From NCBI GenBank assembly GCA_015231795.1, contig JADGAX010000009.1, forward strand, positions 57,598 to 121,597: DNA of 64,000 nt, in the 5' to 3' direction. Position numbers and translations under genes: made by a program. Below the pieces are notes generated by a model, which made no database searches, was not told where the DNA came from, and was given only the letters and a program-made list of their open reading frames with translations. This stretch comes from Alphaproteobacteria bacterium (lineage in GTDB: Bacteria; Pseudomonadota; Alphaproteobacteria; Rhodospirillales; WMHbin7). Numbering within the stretch: the first letter of the stretch is position 1; every line of letters begins with the position of its first letter. Positions 45,955 through 54,170 of the stretch are shown piece by piece.

Positions 45955-46370
45955 CAGTCGTTTCGCGCTTGTCGGTCGGGCCTGGCGATAAGCCAGAACG
46001 CAAGGGCGTTCAAAACGCCCAGCGGTCCGAAGGACAAGGCGGCGGCTCCTAAAAGATGCGGCTCGTACTGGAAATAGTCTTGGGCTTGCTCAAGCGATTC
46101 ATCCATGAACAAAAACAAATATGTCGGCACGACAGTCCCAATGACGAATCCTGCAAGGAGATACCAGACCAACTTTCGGGCGTTCAGTTTGATCAGCAGG
46201 ATATGACAGGCAATTCCAAACGTCAGGGCCACGCCATAGCTGACGATGGCGCCGATGAATGCAAAAAGAAGGGCGCCGCCCAAGGAATCCCAGGCGAACA
46301 GAAGAAAAATGGCAAGTGCCGTCGCTCCCGGCGAGACGGCATAGGCGATTGCGATTCTACGGCTTATCAA
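45945..46370 (-). CDS. Small four-helix membrane protein
   Basis: 141 residues with four predicted membrane helices (about 8-28, 30-55, 66-88, 105-128). Starts at TTG 46370, supported by GGGAG a few bases upstream; the nearby ATG runs into a stop at once. No known family motif. It follows the thioredoxin-like gene by 34 bp on the same strand, so may be co-transcribed. Confidence 0.6.
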   Translation of the reverse strand: MISRRIAIAYAVSPGATALAIFLLFAWDSLGGALLFAFIGAIVSYGVALTFGIACHILLIKLNARKLVWYLLAGFVIGTVVPTYLFLFMDESLEQAQDYFQYEPHLLGAAALSFGPLGVLNALAFWLIARPDRQARNDCQG

Positions 46371-46404
46371 GCATGTCTCCCGCCAGCATGAACCATTGCG
46401 TCAA

Positions 46405-46953
46405 TCAAATCGCACCCACTTGCGCAAAAACGCCTTCCAAGTCTCTCGGCACGCCCGCGATCACCTGCAAGGCCCCCTTGCGATCGACAAAAATCAGGGT
46501 TGGATAGCCGGTCAGGTTTATTTTGGGAGCGATCGTCTTGACGGTTGCCTCGGACAGGGCCAGCGCCATCAGCGCCTGGGTGTTCTGTTGCAGGTCTTCG
46601 ATCTCGGCGTCCGGTTGAAGGAAGATGCGCGCCAGCATTCCAAGCGACCGGCTGGAGACGGCATTGAGATTCTGGTTGATCGCCCGGTCGTTGCGGCTGC
46701 CGCTGGCGACCCATCTAAGCTGTATGTCCAAGCGCCCCTCTCTGGTTCTCTGGTAAAGAAGTTTGCAGACCGGACACCAAGGCGCGTACACCACATAGAC
46801 ATAGCGCTTGCTTCGCGGCCCATCGCCGATCCAGGGCGCTTGGGACAAGGCGTTCAGCACCTCATTCTCTGGCGCTGTCTCTGACGCCAAAGCGGGGAAG
46901 GACAGCATCATGCCCAACCCAAGGGCCAGCGCCTTGCGGCGGTTGATTGTCAT
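46405..46953 (-). CDS. Periplasmic thioredoxin-fold protein, DsbC/DsbG-like
   Basis: 182 residues with signal peptide (ALALGLGMMLSFPALAS). The active site is CPVC (Cys60, Cys63) in VYAPWCPVCKLLYQ, followed by the cis-Pro loop TGYPTLIF. The long helical insert between them is like DsbG/DsbC or TraF-type disulfide proteins; no dimerisation domain is present. It is divergent from the run of Cys-containing exported proteins at 47199 onward and could fold them. Specific role is inference. Confidence 0.78.
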   Translation of the reverse strand: MTINRRKALALGLGMMLSFPALASETAPENEVLNALSQAPWIGDGPRSKRYVYVVYAPWCPVCKLLYQRTREGRLDIQLRWVASGSRNDRAINQNLNAVSSRSLGMLARIFLQPDAEIEDLQQNTQALMALALSEATVKTIAPKINLTGYPTLIFVDRKGALQVIAGVPRDLEGVFAQVGAI

Positions 46954-47198
46954 GCGGGTGTCTCCTGAACTTGCGTGCCGCGTTAGAAATTGGGGTGCGA
47001 ACTGGAGGTTGAATTAAGCGGACAGAGTGGGGCAAAAATATGACTGCGGTTTTCGGTGCCCCCTTAAGTCAATCCATAATGTTGACATGATTGTTGTCGC
47101 ATGATGGCATCCATCAGGGGAGGGGAGCAAGCGGTCCGGCCTGCTTTCGCATTTGGGCCAATGAGCGCCCCCTCGATCCCGGCCGAGGAGGAGTTCAG

Positions 47199-47969
47199 AT
47201 GTCCCTGCGCGTCGCATCCTTTCTTGTTGGAGCCTCCTTGTTGGCATCCGCCAGTTCGGCCTGGGCCTGCGGCTACCGAGAGATCGACATGGGCCACGGA
47301 CATCCCGCCATTCCCTTGGCCTTTTCCAACAGTGAAACCGGTGAGAAGGGTCTGATCTGGAAACTCTTTGGCCATCTGCCTGCGCAGGGCGCGGGCTTCA
47401 TCCGCCTGCAGCCATCCGAGACGGGCGACCGCTGGGAAGCGATCTCTGAGGGTGAAGACGAGTTGGCGAAATGGCGGTTCACGCCGACGGGCAACGATCA
47501 GAAGCGGGATGGCGGGTTGGTTCTGCGCGTATCGGCCAAGAAGGAAGGGGCGACGAACATCCCCCTGCGCTATGTGCCAGCGAGCGGCGCGCCGCAAGAC
47601 TTGCACTTTCGCCTTTACGTCTCCCCTCCCCCGTCGCCGCCCGAGCCGCAGACGCTAAGAGTCGAGGGCGAGACCTTCAGGGGCCGCGTCGACAATCACA
47701 GCACATTTCTCATCCACTTGAAGAAGCCGCTTGCGCCCGGCCATCGCTGGGAGGTCAAGGAAGCCGTTTATCAGGAATGGGACACCAGCAACGGCGACAA
47801 ATGGCTGCCCATTGACGTTTCCCGGCGCCAGGGCGAGGAGGGGCATTTCATGACGTCGGCGCAAGGACAATCCGCTCGCATCGTCTTCGTCCAGAAAGGA
47901 AGTGACGGGCAATATTCTGCAGAAACGGTAACGCTGCTGCTTGATGTTACTCCCACGGCAATGTGCTGA
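47199..47969 (+). CDS. Exported two-repeat protein, paralog of the 50062 gene
   Basis: 256 residues, signal peptide then CGYREIDMGHGHP. Two repeats are visible, each built of a strand ending in a G/D-x-W-E turn (GFIRLQPSETGDRWEAIS; FLIHLKKPLAPGHRWEVKEA) and a later strand with L-x-Y (IPLRYVPASG). The pattern recalls the chagasin-like inhibitor fold (GYxW turn and downstream Tyr strand), but this is only a resemblance. Start is ATG 47199 with GAGGAGG just upstream. First gene of the same-strand run. Confidence 0.65.
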   Translation: MSLRVASFLVGASLLASASSAWACGYREIDMGHGHPAIPLAFSNSETGEKGLIWKLFGHLPAQGAGFIRLQPSETGDRWEAISEGEDELAKWRFTPTGNDQKRDGGLVLRVSAKKEGATNIPLRYVPASGAPQDLHFRLYVSPPPSPPEPQTLRVEGETFRGRVDNHSTFLIHLKKPLAPGHRWEVKEAVYQEWDTSNGDKWLPIDVSRRQGEEGHFMTSAQGQSARIVFVQKGSDGQYSAETVTLLLDVTPTAMC

Positions 47970-47970
47970 C

Positions 47971-48402
47971 ATGGAAAAATATGCGCGCGTCCTCCATCTA
48001 AGAGCTTTTGCGATTTTTGTGCTGGCGCTTTCGTCTAATGCCTTGTTTGCAGCGCCCGTCATTGCCGCCTCTCTGTCTTGCAAATCGGCAAGCGAAGTCG
48101 AATGTCGCCCAACGGGCTGCGAGAGCCAAGCCCAGCACAGTGCGCTGACGGTCGATATCAAAAGCCGGGAGATTACATATTGCGCTGGCGAAGGATGCTA
48201 CGGCGCCCGCGTCGCATTGGTCAAAGCCCAGGATGGTGGAATGTCGTTCGCCTTTGACGCCAAGCCACAAGATGGGCGGCTGGGCGAGCGGGTCGATAGG
48301 CTGGCCACCATCCATCCCGGCGGAAAAACGGCAACGGTCGGCAGCTTCCTTGCCGACGGCACGGTTCTGTTCAGCCGCATGGACTGCGAGAACCAGCCAT
48401 GA
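47971..48402 (+). CDS. Exported Cys-containing protein
   Basis: 143 residues from ATG 47971, right after the preceding stop. N-terminal signal sequence (FAIFVLALSSNALFAAPVIA), then a small domain with six cysteines (LSCKSASEVECRPTGCE; YCAGEGCYG; MDCENQP), probably disulfide-bonded. No family recognised. ATGA overlap with the next gene. Confidence 0.6.
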   Translation: MEKYARVLHLRAFAIFVLALSSNALFAAPVIAASLSCKSASEVECRPTGCESQAQHSALTVDIKSREITYCAGEGCYGARVALVKAQDGGMSFAFDAKPQDGRLGERVDRLATIHPGGKTATVGSFLADGTVLFSRMDCENQP

Positions 48403-48641
48403 TCCAGCGCCTGCTGCATTTCATCCATGCCAAGAAGGGCAGTCCATCGTCTGATCGCGACAATCTAATGACGCTGGACGAGGTGGCGGCAAGGCTCGGC
48501 GTCGATGTCGTGGTTGTTCGTCGCTCCATCGCCAAGGGTGACTTGCCTGCGGTGCGAACCGGCAGGCAATTGAAAGTCGAGCGCGGCGCGTTTGAGCAAG
48601 CGCTGGCCATCGCTGGCGCGCATTACGGGCCAGCGCCATGA
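48399..48641 (+). CDS. Small excisionase-type helix-turn-helix protein
   Basis: 80 residues. LMTLDEVAARLGVDVVVVRRSIAKGDLPAVRTGRQ is cut here into its parts: helix 1 LDEVAARLG, recognition helix VVVVRRSIAKG, wing PAVRTG; this is the HTH_17/MerR-like fold of excisionases. It is the only DNA-binding protein in a run of exported proteins, overlapping its neighbours by ATGA on both sides of the frame, so it may regulate the operon. Confidence 0.72.
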   Translation: MIQRLLHFIHAKKGSPSSDRDNLMTLDEVAARLGVDVVVVRRSIAKGDLPAVRTGRQLKVERGAFEQALAIAGAHYGPAP

Positions 48642-48679
48642 TATTTGTCGTCAACCATAGTTGCATAAGGGGACGAATC

Positions 48680-49165
48680 ATGCGGTTTTGTCTGATGCTG
48701 TTCGCGGCCCTTGTTGCCGCTGTGGCGCCCATGACCGCTGAAGCCAGCCAGGATATCTTGCCGTCATGCGGCCAGAGCCAGAGCAGTATCGAAGAAAAAA
48801 TGAATCTCGATACCGGCAGCTATATTCGGTCGGCCAATCTTGATCGTGGCGCAGTCGTTCCCTTTGCCGTCGGCGCATTCCATCTTGGCAAAGACGCAAC
48901 AGGCTGTCTCGACAAGGCGATCGCCTGGCTGCAGGCCCATCCGGAACGCATGGCGAAACTTGAAGGTCATGCCGACGAATCTGGAAGCGATGAATACAAC
49001 CTAGCTATTGGCGAGAAGCGCGCCAACAGCGTGCTGGCCTATATGACGGCCAACGGCATATCGCCCTCCCGACTTTCAGTCGTCACCATGGGCCGCATGC
49101 GCCCCTTGTCGCAAGAGGCGGGCGGAAAATTGAACGGCCGGGTCGAAATCACGCTTGGCAAATGA
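48680..49165 (+). CDS. OmpA-family C-terminal domain protein
   Basis: 161 residues from ATG 48680 (AAGGGGA upstream); an earlier ATG at 48638 would put extra residues before the signal peptide. Signal MLFAALVAAVAPMTAEA, then an OmpA-like peptidoglycan-binding domain: LEGHADESGSDEYNLAIGEK with the Asp and following Arg that contact diaminopimelate. No beta-barrel and no lipobox. Confidence 0.82.
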   Translation: MRFCLMLFAALVAAVAPMTAEASQDILPSCGQSQSSIEEKMNLDTGSYIRSANLDRGAVVPFAVGAFHLGKDATGCLDKAIAWLQAHPERMAKLEGHADESGSDEYNLAIGEKRANSVLAYMTANGISPSRLSVVTMGRMRPLSQEAGGKLNGRVEITLGK

Positions 49166-49172
49166 AGGTGCG

Positions 49173-49475
49173 ATGCAAATGACGCAACAAGGATTGACCG
49201 TGGCGTTGAACAAGATCCTGCGCGAAGAGTCGCGTTACGCAACGGGCCTTGAGAAAGGCGGCGAGTTTGGGCGCGCCAAACTGGCCAGGGCGGCCATCGA
49301 CGGGGTCAAGCTGGCGCTTAAAACCGCCGCCATGGCAAACGACAAACCCTTCGACATCGCTTTGCGCGACGCCTTGACGGAAAGGCGCGCCGATTACAAC
49401 GAATATTGGAACGACCCGGACGGGGTGGGAACCTCGACATTCTTTCGCGCCCTCAATCTTGTTGACGAGGACTGA
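49173..49475 (+). CDS. Small hypothetical cytoplasmic protein
   Basis: 100 residues from ATG 49173, a few bases after the OmpA-like stop, with a weak AAGG Shine-Dalgarno. Soluble and helical (KLARAAIDGVKLALKTAAMAN), no signal peptide, unlike its neighbours. Family unknown. Confidence 0.55.
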   Translation: MQMTQQGLTVALNKILREESRYATGLEKGGEFGRAKLARAAIDGVKLALKTAAMANDKPFDIALRDALTERRADYNEYWNDPDGVGTSTFFRALNLVDED

Positions 49476-49477
49476 GC

Positions 49478-50065
49478 ATGAAAAAACGTTTATGTGCGAC
49501 ATTGGCGCTATTGGCGGTTAGTCTGGCGGGCTGCGTACCCCTGGTGCTGGAAAGTAAAAGCACCTACTTCGCCACCAGCGAATACAGCTATCCTCTTGCC
49601 GATGGCGTTTATGTTCTGGGCACGCCGATGAGCGCCCCGGCGAAAATTGCGCGAGAAGCAAACCACATCACCATCACAACGACAAATGACGATGGCAAGG
49701 AAGTTGCCCTGATCGGGGGCTTGATCGCTCTGGCAACCCCAGGACATTTCATCTTTCAGGTGACCGACGGAATCGAGAGCGGCAAGCCCGCCGATAAGAC
49801 CCCCGAAGAGGCCACCTATGTCCCGATGCGCATCATGTCAAGTGGCGAGGTGCATTGGTATATGGGGCCGAAGGGTTCCAATAAGGATTGTGACGCATTC
49901 CTTCTGGCGCACGGCTTCCGGCCTCGCGACTATGGCGCGTGGGATCACCCAAAAGACTTTTCCAAAGAGCAATTAAAGGCGTTCTACGAAGATCTCGCAC
50001 CATTGCTGGATCGGAGTCCAGATACATGGGAAGCCGTGAAAATGATGCGGGTCACTAAGTCATGA
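49478..50065 (+). CDS. Putative lipoprotein
   Basis: 195 residues. Signal peptide with lipobox LAGC (Cys19), then a beta-rich N-terminal part (ATSEYSYPLADGVYVLG) and a helical C-terminus (FSKEQLKAFYEDLAPLL). Starts 2 bp after the previous stop and overlaps the next gene by ATGA. No known family. Confidence 0.65.
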   Translation: MKKRLCATLALLAVSLAGCVPLVLESKSTYFATSEYSYPLADGVYVLGTPMSAPAKIAREANHITITTTNDDGKEVALIGGLIALATPGHFIFQVTDGIESGKPADKTPEEATYVPMRIMSSGEVHWYMGPKGSNKDCDAFLLAHGFRPRDYGAWDHPKDFSKEQLKAFYEDLAPLLDRSPDTWEAVKMMRVTKS

Positions 50066-50886
50066 AGCGAGATCTTTTTGCTCTGTCCCTTCTTGGCTTG
50101 GCGGCCTTGGCGACGCCCTCCTATGCCTGTGGCGGCAATGCCGATCTCAATCCGGGCGAGCCTGCGTTCGCTCCCAGTTCCAAGCTTGTCAATCAAGAGC
50201 ATCTTCTGAATGTGTCTTTCACGCACATCAGTCCGCTTCTAAAATTGCAGGCAGGCAAAAGCGGATATGTCAGGCTTGGCTTCTTGTCTCCAGACGACAA
50301 ATGGGAAATCAGACATTCCACGGAGCGGAATTGGAACGACATTCTCAAGCCAGTCGAAAACGAATATATGTCCCTGCGTGGGACGCGAGATGGAAATGTG
50401 ATCACCCTTTTTGTGTCTGGAAAGGCGGAAGGCCAAAGCAGTTTCCATCTGGCCTATCTGCCGCAGAAGGGATCGCCCGCCTATGGGCCGAGCAAAAGAT
50501 TGATCCCCATGCCGATCATCGTGAAGGTGCTGGCGCCATACGTGTTCGTTCCGAAGGTTATGGTCGTGGAGGGCGACGTAGACGCCAGCAAGGCCTCGGT
50601 TGATGGCTACAGTTCCTTTTTCGCCCGTCTGCCGCCTGCGATGGCTGGCCACCAGTGGGAAGTGGCTGATGCAATGCAAACCTCATCCGACCCGAGCGCT
50701 GACAAGCAAGGGCCGTGGCAGCCGCTCGAGGTTGCGCCAAGAAAAATGGAGAACGGCGATTTCCACATCGGCACGCCTTCATACGGCACGATTAAAATCG
50801 TTTTCGCGATGAAAGACGGTGGAACTGGGATTGCGACCAGCAAACTCACCCTAGCCTTAAGGGTGAACCCCAGACCTAAGTGCTGA
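50062..50886 (+). CDS. Exported two-repeat protein, paralog of the 47199 gene
   Basis: 274 residues: signal peptide, mature N-terminus CGGNADLNPGEP, then two repeats with the same turn (GYVRLGFLSPDDKWEIRH; FFARLPPAMAGHQWEVADA) and a matching SFHLAYLPQKG strand. The order and spacing of motifs equal those of the 47199 product, so the two arose by duplication, with four genes now between them. Overlaps the lipoprotein stop. Confidence 0.65.
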   Translation: MKRDLFALSLLGLAALATPSYACGGNADLNPGEPAFAPSSKLVNQEHLLNVSFTHISPLLKLQAGKSGYVRLGFLSPDDKWEIRHSTERNWNDILKPVENEYMSLRGTRDGNVITLFVSGKAEGQSSFHLAYLPQKGSPAYGPSKRLIPMPIIVKVLAPYVFVPKVMVVEGDVDASKASVDGYSSFFARLPPAMAGHQWEVADAMQTSSDPSADKQGPWQPLEVAPRKMENGDFHIGTPSYGTIKIVFAMKDGGTGIATSKLTLALRVNPRPKC

Positions 50887-50923
50887 ACCTGCCATCGGCC
50901 ATCGTCATCATATCGGGGAAATC

Positions 50924-51676
50924 ATGAAACGTTTGCTGAATGTCATAGCCATTGCGTCGGGGTTGTGGATATTGGCGACACCAGCCAGCGCCGCCTGCAC
51001 GAGCCAGGAGATTGTGTCCTTGACCAATTCAGGCTGTGATTTTGCCTGCATCCAGAAGAAATGCCTTGGCGAAGCTGCGCCGCCAGAGACTGCGCAACCT
51101 GAACCCAACCGGTTTGAAAAGCGCCAGCAGGCCTATGAGCGCTGGCGCAAGGTGCAACCAGCCGGGGCGCCCAATAGCAAGGATGATTATTGGATGGCCT
51201 ATGAGAAATACGGCAAAAGCAAATTCACGGCCATCAACAATCGTGATCCGCGGGGCCTTCGCGCCTACATGGAAAAACTTCCGCCGGACGAAGAGGAAAG
51301 ACGCGATCTCATGAGTGCGATTGAAGATTGGGAAAGGAGCGCGGCTCGCAACGAGACGTTTTCCGAACTGACGAAAATCGACAATCGGCTAAAGCAAAGA
51401 GTCGCCGATGCCCAGAATCTGGCGGGCCGACAGTCGCAGTATCAGGAGATTGCTTATATTGGCGAAGCCATCAACGACAAGATGAGGGTTGTGGAAGGCA
51501 TTGCCGGTTGCTCTGGCTCGCTTGGATATTTCCGCGAGGCGCTTGGCTATGTCAGGTCAGCCCAGTCGGCGCATCGCCATGAGAGCTGGTCCAGGGTTCG
51601 CGCCGCCTTAAGCGACATGATCGACAGCCTAAACACTGGCAATGAAGACCTGTCTTCCTGCGTCAACAAACGTTAG
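50924..51676 (+). CDS. Exported helical protein
   Basis: 250 residues. Signal peptide (VIAIASGLWILATPASAA), a short Cys-rich head (SGCDFACIQKKC), a Pro-rich linker, then a charged helical body (RFEKRQQAYERWRKVQ; ELTKIDNRLKQRVADAQNL). No known family. Last gene of the run; a minus-strand lipoprotein gene follows. Confidence 0.6.
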   Translation: MKRLLNVIAIASGLWILATPASAACTSQEIVSLTNSGCDFACIQKKCLGEAAPPETAQPEPNRFEKRQQAYERWRKVQPAGAPNSKDDYWMAYEKYGKSKFTAINNRDPRGLRAYMEKLPPDEEERRDLMSAIEDWERSAARNETFSELTKIDNRLKQRVADAQNLAGRQSQYQEIAYIGEAINDKMRVVEGIAGCSGSLGYFREALGYVRSAQSAHRHESWSRVRAALSDMIDSLNTGNEDLSSCVNKR

Positions 51677-51729
51677 CGGCCTTCTTTCCCACGGCGAATA
51701 GGACCGCCAACGCTTGATCGCACGCCAAT

Positions 51730-52008
51730 TTAGCGATGGTTCTGGTGGCGGGCGAATTTCCCGTCATGGGATCTCTCGTGCTGGGGCCGCTCATGTCTGG
51801 CATTGCCGTATATGGGGCCATAACTCCTGGCCGGGTAAAGACTGCTTGGCGGCTGGTAGGCGTAGGATGAGGGCGGTTGGTACCCGTATCCATAGGAGCT
51901 GGCTGGCTGCTGATAGCTGTTAAGCCCGCTGAGCAAGGCGGGATCAATCAGGCAGCCGGTCAGACTCATGCTGAGCGCTGCGACGGCGATGAGCGGGCGA
52001 ATTTTCAT
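51730..52008 (-). CDS. Small Tyr/Pro-rich lipoprotein
   Basis: 92 residues from ATG 52008; an upstream start adds a non-signal segment. Lipobox LTGC follows the hydrophobic stretch IAVAALSMS. The mature part has repeats of YQPPSS/SYGYGYQPP and a His-rich tail (HERPQHERSHDGK). Probably a surface or outer-membrane lipoprotein; function unknown. About 175 bp without a gene separate it from the nucleotidyltransferase. Confidence 0.6.
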   Translation of the reverse strand: MKIRPLIAVAALSMSLTGCLIDPALLSGLNSYQQPASSYGYGYQPPSSYAYQPPSSLYPARSYGPIYGNARHERPQHERSHDGKFARHQNHR

Positions 52009-52183
52009 GGAACCTCTCCTGTACCCTTGTTGGGAAACTATGGAGAGCAAAACTATCCCCGCACCATGACGTTATGTTGGCGGGAATATGGTATTTTAGC
52101 CTTAAAGCCGCAACTGCGCCGCTCGGTGGTTGGATGGCGTTTCTTCGCGGGACCGTGACGGCGTCGGCTTCAGACGATCCGCT

Positions 52184-52933
52184 CTAAACGCCCAAGCTGA
52201 TGCTGGGCAATATTGTGTTTCTGGCGCGTTCGATGTCTTCGGGGAAGTCGATTTCAATCCAGGGCGTCCCGGAAATGTCTTCAATCGAGAAAATCTCAGG
52301 CTCGGCCAGCATAAGGTCGCGCATCGCGGGTTCATAGGCAAGGTGCAGGTCGCCCCGTTCTATGTAGGGGCGAAGAGATTCCACCAGCCGCGGCCCGTCG
52401 GCGGAACCGAACTTGGCGAATCCCGGCCACTCGCCGATGGCGTCATAGTCTAGGTCAGCGGGCAAGACCTTGCCGAATTCGACGATCCGCCCGGATTTCA
52501 GGCACAGTTTTACCGGCTCGTCGCCCGGCGTGTAGTCGCGGTCCAGCAAAAAGACGGTTCCCTTCCGTCCAGCCAGTCTTTGCATCATCAAGGGCGGATA
52601 GAGGACGTCGGCATCCATGAACAGCACATCGTCACTTCCATCCAGCACGTCGCGCGCCAGCCACAGCGACAGGATCGGCCCCTTTAGGAAATTGGGGTTC
52701 TCGACGAAGCGCACGAAATTTGAAGCGCCCAGCCGGGCAACCGCTTCGCGCAGCAGTCCCTGTCGGTAGCCGACCACCATGGTCAGGTCGCTCACGCCGA
52801 GATTTCTCAAGATCGACAGATGGCGCTCCAACAGCGTCATGCCCTCGAATTCCAGCAGCACCTTTGGCGGCGCCGTTTCATCCCCGCCGAACAGTCTTTT
52901 GCCGATACCGGCGGCCAGCATGATCGCGCGCAT
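52184..52933 (-). CDS. Sugar/choline-phosphate-type nucleotidyltransferase
   Basis: 249 residues from ATG 52933 (AAGGAAGGG upstream). Rossmann NTP-transferase with LAAGIGKRL signature loop (about 7-15), PPKVLLEF with the catalytic Lys, and FMDADVLYPP holding the metal-binding Asp. It resembles CTP-dependent enzymes such as those making CDP-choline or CDP-inositol precursors (LicC/IPCT group). Divergent from the AEP aminotransferase gene, with a CTTGA-AATA-TCAAG inverted repeat between (52945-52958). Probably supplies a CDP-activated head group to one of the nearby CDP-alcohol phosphatidyltransferases. Confidence 0.82.
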   Translation of the reverse strand: MRAIMLAAGIGKRLFGGDETAPPKVLLEFEGMTLLERHLSILRNLGVSDLTMVVGYRQGLLREAVARLGASNFVRFVENPNFLKGPILSLWLARDVLDGSDDVLFMDADVLYPPLMMQRLAGRKGTVFLLDRDYTPGDEPVKLCLKSGRIVEFGKVLPADLDYDAIGEWPGFAKFGSADGPRLVESLRPYIERGDLHLAYEPAMRDLMLAEPEIFSIEDISGTPWIEIDFPEDIERARNTILPSISLGV

Positions 52934-53047
52934 TTGTTCCCTTCCTTGAAATATCAAGTTACAGTTTAATGTCGCCCCATGGTCCTCTCAAGCCGAATCG
53001 TGCTATGTCAGGGCCGCTTTGCTCACAGGCTTCAAGGATTGCCGACC

Positions 53048-54163
53048 ATGGACAAGGTCCCCCTGCTTCTGACGCCGGGTCCGCTTACCACTTCCGCGAC
53101 GGTCAAAGCGGCCATGCTGCGCGACTGGGGGTCGCGCGATCCCGGCTTCATCGCCATGAACGCGCGGATTCTTGAGCGTCTTTGCGCCATCGCAGGGGGC
53201 GAAGCCGGTTATGCCACCGTGCCGGTGCAGGGCAGCGGCACCTTCGCCGTCGAGGCGATGATTGGAACGCTTCTGCCTAGAGACGGCGGCAAGCTGTTGG
53301 TTCTGGTGAACGGCGCCTACGGGCGTCGCATGGTGAAGATCGCCCAGGTGCTTGGCCGTTCGGTCGCTTTCATGGAATGGGCCGAGGATGAAGCCGTATC
53401 GCCAGTGATGCTGGATGAGCGTCTTGAAAGGGATGTCGGCGTCACCCATGTCGCCATCGTTCAGTGCGAGACCACGTCCGGCATCCTGAACCCGGTCGAA
53501 GAGGTTGCCGCCGTCGCAAGGCGTCATGGCCGCGCTTTGCTGGTCGATGCCATGAGCGCTTTCGGCGCCCTTCCCATCGATGCCGAAACGACAGGCTTTC
53601 TCGCCCTGGCCGCCTCCAGCAACAAGTGTCTGGAGGGCGCCCCCGGCCTTGGCTTCGTGATTGCTAGAAGGAGCGAGTTGGAAGCCGCCGCCGGCAATTC
53701 CCATTCCCTGTCGCTCGATCTTCACGATCAATGGAAGGGATTCGAGACAAATGGGCAATGGCGTTTCACGCCGCCGACCCATGTGATTGCGGCCTTGTCC
53801 CAGGCTTTAGACGAATTCGACGCCGAAGGCGGGGTCAAGGGCCGTGGGGGGCGCTACCGGGAAAATTTGGATATGCTCGTCTTGGGCATGCGCGCCCTGG
53901 GTTTCCAAACGCTGCTGGCCGACGAAGTTCAAGCGCCGATCATCGTCACCTTCCGCATGCCTGCCGATCCTGCCTTCGATTTTCAGGCCTTCTATCAGGC
54001 GATGGCCCGGCGCGGCTTTCTGATCTATCCCGGCAAGCTGACGGTGGCCGACAGTTTCAGAATGGGATGTATCGGCAGGCTGAGCGCCAAGGACATGGAA
54101 GCGGCGGTTGGAGCGGTCAAACAGTCGATGGCGGAAATGGGCGTTGCCGACGGAAGACCTTGA
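53048..54163 (+). CDS. phnW: 2-aminoethylphosphonate:pyruvate aminotransferase
   Basis: 371 residues from ATG 53048. PLP class V aminotransferase: LLTPGPLTTSATVKAAML at the N-terminus, QGSGTFAVEAMIGTL cofactor loop, VDAMSAFGALPID with the PLP-Asp, and Lys193 in SSNKCLEGAPG forming the Schiff base. PhnW is reversible; beside PEP mutase and phosphonopyruvate decarboxylase it should run in the biosynthetic direction, converting phosphonoacetaldehyde to AEP. No phnX gene is nearby, which argues against catabolism. Confidence 0.88.
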   Translation: MDKVPLLLTPGPLTTSATVKAAMLRDWGSRDPGFIAMNARILERLCAIAGGEAGYATVPVQGSGTFAVEAMIGTLLPRDGGKLLVLVNGAYGRRMVKIAQVLGRSVAFMEWAEDEAVSPVMLDERLERDVGVTHVAIVQCETTSGILNPVEEVAAVARRHGRALLVDAMSAFGALPIDAETTGFLALAASSNKCLEGAPGLGFVIARRSELEAAAGNSHSLSLDLHDQWKGFETNGQWRFTPPTHVIAALSQALDEFDAEGGVKGRGGRYRENLDMLVLGMRALGFQTLLADEVQAPIIVTFRMPADPAFDFQAFYQAMARRGFLIYPGKLTVADSFRMGCIGRLSAKDMEAAVGAVKQSMAEMGVADGRP

Positions 54164-54170
54164 GGTGGCT

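Noticed and set aside
52979..53047. Earlier start of phnW (adds 23 residues)
   Set aside because: The extension is unlike the family, which begins right before LLTPGP.
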